A DNA stretch of 5,565 bases. It comes from JBOHHR01 sp050740975. Its GTDB lineage: Bacteria; Pseudomonadota; Gammaproteobacteria; JBOHHR01. A program made the translations under genes and the position numbers. Location of the stretch: contig JBOIEE010000268.1 of assembly GCA_050740975.1 (NCBI GenBank), positions 1-5,565 of the forward strand, read 5' to 3'. Below, piece by piece: positions 1-5,238 of this stretch. Within the stretch, counting starts at the first letter, position 1, and the number at the start of each line of letters is the position of its first letter. The notes under the pieces were generated by a model. It ran no database searches. It saw only the letters and a program-made list of their open reading frames with translations, and was not told the origin of the DNA.

Positions 1-115
1 GAATGTTCTCCAGCGCTTCTTCCTCGGTATCTCCTTCAGACCAACATCCTGGGAGCCCCGGAACTGAAACGCTGATACCCTCTTCGGTACGATGAAAAAT
101 AACGGTATATTTCAT
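1..115 (-). CDS. HicB-family antitoxin-like protein, N-terminal part (runs off the left edge)
   Basis: The minus strand has an ATG at 115-113 followed by 38 open codons to the window edge. The protein begins MKYTVIFHRTEEGISVSVPG and continues LPGCWSEGDTEEEALENI. A short beta strand, then a V-P-[GD]-L-P-G-C-x-[ST]-x-G-D-T-x-E-E-A motif, is the hallmark of the HicB/UPF0150 fold, the antitoxin half of HicA-HicB type II toxin-antitoxin pairs. HicB neutralises the HicA mRNA-cleaving toxin and often represses its own operon. A GGGGT sequence about 7 nt upstream of the ATG is a plausible ribosome binding site. The C-terminal half, which would show whether a DNA-binding domain is present, lies outside the window. 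No hicA fits in the 76 bp upstream, so a toxin gene, if any, would be downstream, beyond the left edge. Solo HicB-like proteins are common, so toxin-antitoxin function is not assured. Confidence 0.85.
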   Translation of the reverse strand, partial: MKYTVIFHRTEEGISVSVPGLPGCWSEGDTEEEALENI

Positions 116-191
116 TTTGAATTACCCCAAGTTATTGCACTTGTTAGGCAGTATTCAATTAATCCTGCCCCAAACAAATCGATCCTGGACC

Positions 192-725
192 CTAGCTGCC
201 AGACACCACGCGCCAGCCTGCATAAACCAAAAACATGGAACCAAGAAACGAGATTAGGCATACCCGTGCAGCAAGTTGAGCGAGGGAGTCAGCAAGCCCC
301 ATCGGATTTACCACGGCATCAACAGCGCTCTTGAGAATCGCTGCACTTTGAGCGGCTGCGTCAGGCAACGTTAAATCCAGCGCTTCGAATTGCTGCCGCA
401 GTTGCGGTCGGCTGTTTAAGAGCTTCGGGTAGAAGCTGCGCAACGTTACGGACTGCCACAGCACAAATAGGCCCGACGATGTCGACGCAATCAGTAGAAC
501 CCAGCTCGCGACCAACGACCACCGTTCAATGGTACAGAGTACCGACGGTGTTCTATGTACAAAAGTGACAGTGCCAGCAAAGATGGCCGCTCCAACAGCG
601 ACAAGGCTTCGAATGACATCCGCTCGCGCCTCCCAGTGTGGACCATAAACGCGATCAACGTGAGCGGCCTTTTCATCGAGCGTCTTGTCGACCGTGGCCA
701 TCAACGAGGAAACTGTAATCGTCAT
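192..725 (-). CDS. Integral membrane protein of unknown function (three predicted membrane segments)
   Basis: I do not recognise this 177-residue protein. It has a hydrophilic N-terminus (about 1-35, with acidic and basic residues). Hydrophobic segments follow at about 37-57 (VIRSLVAVGAAIFAGTVTFV), 69-92 and 150-172. The last two segments are separated by a soluble loop of about 55 residues rich in Leu, Gln and Ala that is probably helical. It ends just after the last membrane segment with WRVVSGS. The ATG at 725-723 is preferred because a promoter-like sequence (750-778, minus) lies about 25 nt upstream, which would give a very short leader. No clear Shine-Dalgarno sequence precedes it. A second ATG at codon 9 is an alternative start. 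The gene points the same way as the hicB-like gene 76 bp downstream and could be cotranscribed with it. No enzyme or transporter motif is visible. It is likely an accessory protein of the inner membrane; that location is inferred from hydrophobicity only. Confidence 0.6.
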   Translation of the reverse strand: MTITVSSLMATVDKTLDEKAAHVDRVYGPHWEARADVIRSLVAVGAAIFAGTVTFVHRTPSVLCTIERWSLVASWVLLIASTSSGLFVLWQSVTLRSFYPKLLNSRPQLRQQFEALDLTLPDAAAQSAAILKSAVDAVVNPMGLADSLAQLAARVCLISFLGSMFLVYAGWRVVSGS

Positions 726-749
726 GTGCGCACCGAGCCGGGCACCTAA

Positions 750-778
750 ATATTAAAAAACTGCAAATCTTTCGTCAT
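750..778 (-). promoter_or_regulatory. Candidate sigma70-type promoter for the membrane-protein gene
   Basis: On the minus strand, ATGACG (778-773, four of six matches to TTGACA) is followed after 17 nt by TAATAT (755-750, a near-consensus -10). The spacer is T-rich. Transcription would start near 743, about 18 nt before the ATG at 725. Its position and spacing support the chosen start of the membrane-protein gene. It is a motif match only. Confidence 0.5.
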
Positions 779-841
779 GGACACCACGCGGCGTCTCGCC
801 CGACTGCGTTTTGCGTGTTTCAATGTGTTATCGAAAGCCCG

Positions 842-873
842 CGTAGGATGCGGTGAACGAAGGGAACCGCATC
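842..873 (+). repeat. REP palindrome, left copy of an inverted pair flanking the RAYT gene
   Basis: The sequence begins CGTAGGATGCGGTGAACG and contains an 8-bp stem, GATGCGGT (847-854) with ACCGCATC (866-873), around an 11-nt loop. The GTAG just before the stem is the 5' tetranucleotide typical of REP elements mobilised by RAYT proteins. An almost identical copy lies in opposite orientation at 1521-1551. The first 18 bases and the last 9 are the same, and the copies differ only in the loop. Confidence 0.85.
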
Positions 874-958
874 GTTCGAGGCCTTGATCGGTGCTAGTGA
901 TGATCCGCGCGAGACGTATAACATCAATGGGACATTGTACAGGAAACCGGAAGATTGA

Positions 959-1513
959 ATGACCGAATACCGCCGCGCCTACGTACCCGGAGCGGCTTGG
1001 TTTTTCACCGTGAATCTTGCCGAACGCAAAGGCAACCGGCTGTTGGTGAAACGGATTGAGACGCTGCGCGAGGCGTTCGAGTACGTCCGCAGTCGACACG
1101 CTTTCCGTATCAATGCGGTGGTAGTGCTGCCGGATCATTTCATTGCACTCGGATCCTGCCGCCGGGCGATTCCGAGTTCTCGACTCGCTGGGGGCGGGTC
1201 AAAGGGCGTTTCTCCCGTGCCGTCGAGAAAGGCGAGCGGATCTCGCAAAGCCTGTCCTGAGGTATCGAAGGGCCGCGCCAAACGAGGCGAACGGGGGCTG
1301 TGGCAACGCCGATTTCGGGAGCATCTGATTCGGCATCAGGACGACTTCAATCGCCACGCCGATTACATCCATTGGAACCCGGTGAAACACGGTTGGGTCA
1401 GGCGTGTGACCGATTGGCCGCATTCCAGCTTCCACGCCTACTTGCGAGCAGGCGTCTACACGAAGGGTTGGGGTGGCGATCGCGTCGCGGACATCGACAG
1501 GAGTGGGGAATGA
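959..1513 (+). pseudogene. REP-associated tyrosine transposase (RAYT, IS200/IS605-like Y1 family), inactivated by two lesions
   Basis: RAYTs are single-strand DNA nucleases with an HUH motif and a catalytic Tyr, thought to spread REP palindromes. Residues 1-60 (MTEYRRAYVPGAAWFFTVNL to VVVLPDH) and 106-170 (RAKRGERGLWQRRF, DYIHWNPVKHGW, WPHSSFHAY) match the family well, and the likely catalytic Tyr136 in DYIHWNPV is present. The middle, residues 61-105, does not match. In the next frame, from 1141, the expected continuation appears: HCTRILPPGDSEFSTRWG followed by RVKGRFSRAVEKGERISQSL, ending in a TGA at 1258-1260. One base is therefore missing at about 1139-1140, in the Leu codon of the HUH motif (H-L-H in intact relatives). 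A 22-nt insertion at 1252-1273 then restores the original frame. The result is one open frame of 184 codons with a scrambled core and no HUH motif. GGAAG at 949-953 is a plausible ribosome binding site. Because of the lost motif the protein should be catalytically dead; a sequencing error at 1139-1140 would only move the stop to 1258. Confidence 0.85.
1252..1273 (+). repeat. 22-nt REP-like insertion inside the RAYT gene
   Basis: The segment starting CTGTCCTGAGGTATCGAAGG interrupts the reconstructed RAYT reading frame exactly between the Ser codon AGC (1249-1251) and the Arg codon CGC (1274-1276). It resembles the widespread proteobacterial intergenic repeat that reads GCCTGTCCTGAG, a short centre, then TCGAAGGG. 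This belongs to a different repeat type from the palindromes flanking the gene. Its length (22, which is 1 modulo 3) exactly compensates the upstream one-base loss. The family identification is from memory of the motif, not from a search. Confidence 0.65.
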
Positions 1514-1520
1514 CGCGATT

Positions 1521-1551
1521 GATGCGGTTCCGGCGTTCACCGCATCCTACG
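1521..1551 (-). repeat. REP palindrome, right copy in inverted orientation
   Basis: Read on the minus strand from 1551, it begins CGTAGGATGCGGTGAACG and ends GGAACCGCATC. The 8-bp stem pairs 1521-1528 with 1539-1546, with a 10-nt loop. It begins eight bases after the RAYT stop codon and mirrors the copy at 842-873, so the gene sits between two convergent REPs. This is the normal layout of a RAYT locus. The following bases to about 1670 contain no gene. A weak GC hairpin (1607-1622) is the only other structure seen there. Confidence 0.85.
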
Positions 1552-1676
1552 TTACTACGTTACTGTTTTGGCGGTCATGATTCTACCTCGACATGGACCA
1601 ATCCCTGGGAGCGCAAGCGCCCGTAGCACCGGAGGGGGCAACAACGTTATCGATCAAAGTAAAGAGAAAAGAGATT

Positions 1677-1704
1677 TTGAACTTGACTTGCTACGACGGA
1701 TAAT
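1677..1704 (+). promoter_or_regulatory. Candidate promoter of the membrane-linked FkbM methyltransferase gene
   Basis: TTGAAC (1677-1682) and GATAAT (1699-1704) are spaced by 16 nt in a locally AT-rich stretch. Transcription would begin near 1711, about 22 nt before the ATG at 1733. CGGGG at 1722-1726, 6 nt before the ATG, can serve as ribosome binding site. A second TTGACT at 1683-1688 is too close to the -10 to pair with it. Confidence 0.45.
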
Positions 1705-1732
1705 AGCCATTCGTTAGCACTCGGGGATAAAT

Positions 1733-2800
1733 ATGGAAGCAAGTGATAAGGTGCAGATCCTCACGCTCCGAGCAGAAATACTCCAACGAATCCATCACCG
1801 CTTTGCGTCTCTAGGTTTGATAGGCGCTATGGGTGCATATGCCTTTTTTACTGAAACGCGACTGACAAAAGATCAGATGATCTTGCTCACTATAAGCGGC
1901 ATCGTTGTTAGCGTGAATCGGTTCCAGCAAGGCAATATAATCAGGCGGTGCTCTGATAGAATCGCTGAGATAGAAAAAGCAGTAAATTACTTAGCCAAAG
2001 GCAAGCTGCTCGTATGGGAGCACGAAAAACGAGGCTCGAAGGTCTTTCATAAAATCTATAATGGCGGTAGACGCGCTGAGGTGGCACGAGCGCTCCTATT
2101 TCTCTATCTCCTCGCCGTAAGGGCCGGCGCCAAGCTCTTGCGCGTACGCCAATGGCGCAGATTCAGAGACGTTCTTACGCGCTGTGCGGAACGAACGAAG
2201 GACTTTTTCTTCATTGAGATCGGGGCGAACGATGGCGTCACCCAAGATATCCTCCATCAGTACATCTACAAGTATCGCTGGCGGGGGATCTTGGTCGAGC
2301 CTGTGCCTTACTATTTTGAAAAGCTCAAGTGCACCTACGAAGCGAACGATCAGTTGATCTTGGAAAATATCGCGATTTCCGATAAAGACGAGATCCGAGA
2401 TTTCTATCGCGTGCGCGAGGGCGTGAGCCACTTTCCTTATTGGTCAGAAGGCTTGGGCTCTTTCGATTTGAATGTGGTCCTAAGCCATCGGTGGGCGATG
2501 CCCAACATAAGCGACTATATCGTCACTGAAAAAGTCAAATGCATAGCCTTACGGTCGCTGCTCCTGAAACACCACGTGAAAAAAATCGATTTACTGTCCA
2601 TCGATACTGAGGGTTATGATTACGAGATCATCAAGCAGATCGACTTCGATAAACTAAGCCCTCTGGTTCTCATCTACGAGCACAAGCACATTAAACGAGA
2701 CGAACGTAAGCGCTGCGAGTCCATGCTCCGCGCGCATCGATATGCGCTCAGAAAACAGCGCGGTAACACGCTTGCTTATTTGCCTGAAGCGATCTCGTAA
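1733..2800 (+). CDS. FkbM-family methyltransferase with an N-terminal two-segment membrane module
   Basis: This 355-residue protein has two parts. Residues 1-105 carry a charged helix, two hydrophobic segments (about 26-39, LGLIGAMGAYAFF, and 49-62, MILLTISGIVVSV) separated by a short loop, and then a charged, probably helical stretch ending near VWEHEKRG. Residues 115-355 are an FkbM-type (Methyltransf_21) SAM-dependent methyltransferase. The glycine-rich SAM loop is FFFIEIGANDG (158-168), the acidic residue at the end of the second strand is in ILVEPVP (186-192), ENIAISD is at 211-217, and the later strand motif LLSIDTEGYD is at 287-296. Such enzymes O-methylate sugars or polyketides, often surface glycans; the substrate here is unknown. 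The first part would tether the enzyme to the inner membrane. An in-frame GTG at 2081 (residue 117), just before LLFLYLLAVRAGAKLLRVRQ, could be the start of a free-standing methyltransferase, but no spaced ribosome binding site precedes it. The gene is visibly more AT-rich than fhc, and convergent with it, so horizontal origin is plausible. Confidence 0.8.
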   Translation: MEASDKVQILTLRAEILQRIHHRFASLGLIGAMGAYAFFTETRLTKDQMILLTISGIVVSVNRFQQGNIIRRCSDRIAEIEKAVNYLAKGKLLVWEHEKRGSKVFHKIYNGGRRAEVARALLFLYLLAVRAGAKLLRVRQWRRFRDVLTRCAERTKDFFFIEIGANDGVTQDILHQYIYKYRWRGILVEPVPYYFEKLKCTYEANDQLILENIAISDKDEIRDFYRVREGVSHFPYWSEGLGSFDLNVVLSHRWAMPNISDYIVTEKVKCIALRSLLLKHHVKKIDLLSIDTEGYDYEIIKQIDFDKLSPLVLIYEHKHIKRDERKRCESMLRAHRYALRKQRGNTLAYLPEAIS

Positions 2801-3053
2801 GTAGCGAAATACAAAATGGGGCCGCACGATTATTGTCGCATCTAGCCTGTGCAGGCTGAGAGGAGGAAATCCTGGTAATCGTGGTTTTTCCGCTCCTAAT
2901 AATCGAAAAGCAACGGGTTAGCCGAAAGAAGCTCCAGATCCTGGTAAGGAAGCAACCAACGCCCCGATGGGTGACGTTATCTATGCCTTAGTTTGCATAA
3001 CGCACGCCCCCTCCGCTCGCGGCGTGCCCACTCCCCTAATTTACTCGATGGGC
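2801..3053. other. Convergent intergenic region with small inverted repeats; no gene seen
   Basis: These 253 bp lie between the stop codons of the convergent methyltransferase and fhcC genes. No protein of credible composition is encoded. They contain a 14-bp palindrome, AGCCTGTGCAGGCT (2844-2857). An imperfect hairpin pairs AGGAG with CTCCT and GAAA with TTTC (2861-2869 with 2887-2897). The decamer ATCCTGGTAA occurs twice in direct orientation (2869-2878 and 2938-2947, 69 bp apart). A TATGC/GCATA inverted repeat (2982-2999) and a strong GC hairpin (3002-3027) follow. The region may hold terminators for both genes or a remnant of a repeat. No known RNA family could be supported. Confidence 0.5.
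3002..3027 (-). terminator. GC-rich hairpin downstream of fhcC, possible terminator
   Basis: GCACGCC (3002-3008) pairs perfectly with GGCGTGC (3021-3027) around a 12-nt loop that can itself form a CCG/CGG mini-stem. It lies 26 bp beyond the fhcC stop. No T-run follows on either strand, so it is not a classical Rho-independent terminator. It could instead protect the 3' end of the fhc transcript or act with Rho. Confidence 0.4.
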
Positions 3054-3863
3054 TTATCCCGCATAAAACAACAACTCGCCGCGGTTGAGCTCCACTGCAT
3101 CCCCACTATAGCGGCGATAGCGGCCGAGCAGCTGCGCTTCCTCTACCTTCAGGCCCAGACCCAAAAGATGAAGGAGATAGAATCGCAGGTAGAGCGGGTG
3201 GTAGGTGCAGGCGTAGGTGAAGGTCGGTAGTACCGGAGCCTCGTGCATGGAAACGATAGAGCCGCGCTTCATTCCGGCACCTGTGCGGATCCCCAGTTGC
3301 CCCAAGACGATGATGCTGCCGGCCAGCATGTTTACCCCGGCGAAATCACCGCTGTCTCCTCCGATGGCGATCAAACCCCCGCGCATGGCGTTTCCGGCCT
3401 CGTTGCCCACGCTTCCGGTGACGATGATCTCCCCCTCCCGCATGCCCACAGCGCTTCCACGGTAGGCGGAGCCTATCATGTGGCCGGCGTTGCCTTCGAT
3501 GAAGATCCGCCCGCCTTTCATCTCCGGCCCCACCCAATCGCCGGCGTCTGCATGAACACAAATCTCTCCGCCCGAGATCCCTGCTCCCAAATGGCTGCCC
3601 ACGGGACCGTCGATCTCGATCCGGCCATGGGTCATGCCTGCGCCGATGTGCTTGACCCGTTTGAGATCGCCTTCGATGCGGATCTCCGAATCGCCGGTGC
3701 CACTTACTGTGAAGAAATCACCCAGGGTGGCCTTTTCGTTTCCGTGGTACACCAGGAGCTTAGCGACCTCGGCGCTGGTGAGTCCTTGCACCCGGTTCGG
3801 GCAAAGCACCTCGGCTTCCAGGGGTACCGCAGGTAATGTATGCAGTGAAACGTGGAGACTCAT
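3054..3863 (-). CDS. fhcC: Formyltransferase/hydrolase complex subunit C (FhcC)
   Basis: FhcC is the bacterial relative of formylmethanofuran dehydrogenase subunit C (FmdC/FwdC), a structural subunit of the cytoplasmic Fhc complex. This complex converts formyl-H4MPT to formate through a methanofuran-like carrier. The 269-residue length is usual. Residues 1-50 are the N-terminal region, including PLEAEVLCPN and a typical GNEKATLGDFF. From about 70 to 205 runs a right-handed beta-helix made of Gly-rich repeats (HIGAGMTHGRIEIDG, HLGAGISGGEICVHA, MIGSAYRGSAVGMREGEI, FAGVNMLAGSIIVLG, RTGAGMKRGSIV), the pattern shared with the glutamate synthase C-terminal domain. A C-terminal helical segment (about 221-269, YHPLYLRFYLLHL) packs on other subunits in this family. 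The ATG at 3863-3861 is the first usable start after an in-frame TAG at 3980-3978; its ribosome binding site is weak. It is the last fhc gene here and lies 131 bp after fhcD, a wider gap than between fhcA and fhcD. Confidence 0.93.
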   Translation of the reverse strand: MSLHVSLHTLPAVPLEAEVLCPNRVQGLTSAEVAKLLVYHGNEKATLGDFFTVSGTGDSEIRIEGDLKRVKHIGAGMTHGRIEIDGPVGSHLGAGISGGEICVHADAGDWVGPEMKGGRIFIEGNAGHMIGSAYRGSAVGMREGEIIVTGSVGNEAGNAMRGGLIAIGGDSGDFAGVNMLAGSIIVLGQLGIRTGAGMKRGSIVSMHEAPVLPTFTYACTYHPLYLRFYLLHLLGLGLKVEEAQLLGRYRRYSGDAVELNRGELLFYAG

Positions 3864-3973
3864 GCGACAACCGGCCGTTCCCGCGCTGTGAGGAGAAAAG
3901 TCAATGAAGCTTCGCGTAATACTTGAGCCAATGTGAGACGAACTTATCTTGTGCGCAATCTGCTTAACCGGCT

Positions 3974-3993
3974 GGCCCTAACGCCTTTAGGCC
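3974..3993 (-). other. Inverted repeat immediately after the fhcD stop
   Basis: On the minus strand GGCCTAA pairs with TTAGGGCC (one bulged G) around a 5-nt loop, one base after the fhcD stop codon. It begins the 131-bp fhcD-fhcC gap, which otherwise shows no gene. No T-run follows, so full termination is unlikely. It could instead set the ratio of fhcD to fhcC by partial termination or RNA processing. The stem is short, and the role is inference. Confidence 0.35.
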
Positions 3994-3994
3994 T

Positions 3995-5233
3995 TCACAC
4001 TGTTTCCGTCATGGAGCGGAGTTTATACACTAGCTCCCGCATGACATACAACGCGAAGAAGGGGCTCTGTACCACCATGGACAGGAACCGCTTCTCATCG
4101 ACCGGAGTCAACCGGCATCGACTCAAGACCACGGCGCTCGCACTGCGCGCTTTCGAATCGATCAACCCCATCTCACCCACCAGGTCTCCAGGGCCTAACT
4201 TGTTGACCGGTTGTCCGTGCGCCCGGATCTCGACCTCGCCTTCGAGGACTACGTACATCACGTCCCCGGCTTGTCCTTCCTCGAAGATCGTCTCTCCAGC
4301 CGAGTATTCTTCGACATTGTCGGCATTCTTGAATAGATTTATTGCATATAGGCGTAACCGATGCAGCTCGATCTTAAACTGCCCCAGGTTGCCGCCGTAA
4401 TTACCTGCCGAGATCTGTTTTATGCCCGCGCCGGCGGCCGCCTGGATGCCCCGCAGCATAGCTTCCTCTACCGCCGCCAAGTCCAGCCCGTCGATCACGA
4501 TCTCCAGCACGCAATGGGCGTTATCCTCAAGGCTGGTCGCCTCCGCTATGCCGCGCAAGCTGGGGCAATACCCCACATTGGTCGATGCCATCAGGGATTT
4601 GTACTTGGAACCGACCTTGCTCCCGCTGCGTACGATGCCGTCTGGAAACGGCAGAATGACCCCTTCCACGCCGCGCATGGCGCCCACGGCGGCCTGAGCG
4701 GCCGCTAGGGTGGCGTGGATATCTTCCCCCACCACCAATAGATTACCGCCGCCGACCGCAGGTTGAACCCCGAAGCGCTCATCGACCAGGAATTCCCCGT
4801 CCATCACCGGAATGCGCCACAACCTGCGGCCCGCGAGCTTTTTGCTGGCCTGAAACCCGTCGCCGAAGTATCGGAGCTGGCCGCCGACCACCACGGTGGT
4901 TTCGGTATCGAGCCCGTTATAACAGGCCGTGGTGGGACAGGTCATGACGCACTGACCGATGCGCTCCACCAATCGCTTGCCCAGGGATTCTTTATCCATC
5001 GCGAACAAGAGCACGCTGACGCCGGGCCTGCGATCCGGCGTCTGCGCCGGGCTTAACTCTCGCTCGATACCCGCCTCGCACTTGCAGCCAATCACGGAGG
5101 TGGCGAACCCGGTCATGGACCGGGCGGCCGCTAAGGCCCATCCCGAAGTTTCGCCGGTGATGATCACCCGCGAGCCCCACATCTTGAAGGCCTCAGCAAA
5201 GGTGTCGATGAGCTGAGCGGAATGGATCTGCAT
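3995..5233 (-). CDS. fhcD: Formyl-H4MPT:carrier formyltransferase (FhcD) fused to a C-terminal cyclic-nucleotide-binding domain
   Basis: FhcD (Ftr homologue) moves the formyl group from N5-formyl-H4MPT to a methanofuran-like carrier, feeding the FhcABC hydrolase in the cytoplasm. Residues 1-292 are a complete Ftr protein: DTFAEAFKMWGSRVIITGE (10-28), CEAGIE (52-57), TPDRRPG (65-71), ERIGQCVMTCPTTACY (90-105), LRYFGDGF (120-127), IPVMDGEF (141-148), PFPDGIVRSGSKVGSKYKSL (195-214) and the terminal ISAGNYGGNLGQFKIELHRL (274-293). Ftr proteins normally stop there at about 300 residues. This one continues without a stop into AINLFKNADNVEEYSAGETI and a full Crp-type beta-barrel (about 297-412). That part includes IFEEGQAGDVMYVVLEGEVE (316-335) and a phosphate-binding-cassette-like stretch, LVGEMGLIDSKARSASAV (351-368). 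Glu354 and Arg363 are at the positions that contact the ribose and phosphate of cAMP in Crp relatives. The domain ends after its C-terminal helix with no helix-turn-helix. The start, ATG at 5233, lies 5 bp after fhcA, and no strong ribosome binding site is visible. Identity of both parts is firm. Ligand binding and regulation are inferred. Confidence 0.93.
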   Translation of the reverse strand: MQIHSAQLIDTFAEAFKMWGSRVIITGETSGWALAAARSMTGFATSVIGCKCEAGIERELSPAQTPDRRPGVSVLLFAMDKESLGKRLVERIGQCVMTCPTTACYNGLDTETTVVVGGQLRYFGDGFQASKKLAGRRLWRIPVMDGEFLVDERFGVQPAVGGGNLLVVGEDIHATLAAAQAAVGAMRGVEGVILPFPDGIVRSGSKVGSKYKSLMASTNVGYCPSLRGIAEATSLEDNAHCVLEIVIDGLDLAAVEEAMLRGIQAAAGAGIKQISAGNYGGNLGQFKIELHRLRLYAINLFKNADNVEEYSAGETIFEEGQAGDVMYVVLEGEVEIRAHGQPVNKLGPGDLVGEMGLIDSKARSASAVVLSRCRLTPVDEKRFLSMVVQSPFFALYVMRELVYKLRSMTETV

Positions 5234-5238
5234 GGCGT

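Noticed and set aside
92..334. Plus-strand open frame of 80 codons.
   Set aside because: It is antisense to the start of the HicB-like gene and to the end of the membrane-protein gene, with no domain and no convincing start signal.
842..873. The palindrome as a transcription terminator.
   Set aside because: It has no T-run and is nearly identical to the inverted copy at 1521-1551 around a RAYT gene, which identifies it as a REP element.
746..1138. Open frame of 130 codons on the minus strand.
   Set aside because: It is antisense to the 5' part of the RAYT gene and runs through the left REP. Its composition is not protein-like, and the plus strand has a clear family match.
1199..1626. Open frames on both strands over the 3' half of the RAYT gene (minus 1540-1199, plus 1300-1626).
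   Set aside because: They are shadows of the GC-rich RAYT coding sequence and the right REP, with no family features.
2096..2431. Open minus-strand frame of 111 codons.
   Set aside because: It lies inside the methyltransferase gene, whose SAM-binding motifs are on the plus strand.
2926..2962. Possible SRP RNA (ffs): the segment around CAGATCCTGGTAAGGAAGCA matches much of the conserved apical sequence.
   Set aside because: Beyond the four-pair UCCU/AGGA tip, the two sides do not form the symmetric loop and the GGU/GCC stem. The loop is GGUA instead of a GNRA-type tetraloop, and no long closing helix is found.
3243..3836. Open plus-strand frame of 197 codons opposite fhcC.
   Set aside because: The Gly-rich repeats of fhcC leave the opposite strand free of stops. 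The FhcC match is unambiguous, and this product is low-complexity His/Ala/Asp.
3933..5056. Several plus-strand open frames opposite the fhcD fusion gene.
   Set aside because: All are antisense to continuous FhcD and cNMP-domain coding sequence and show no family signature.
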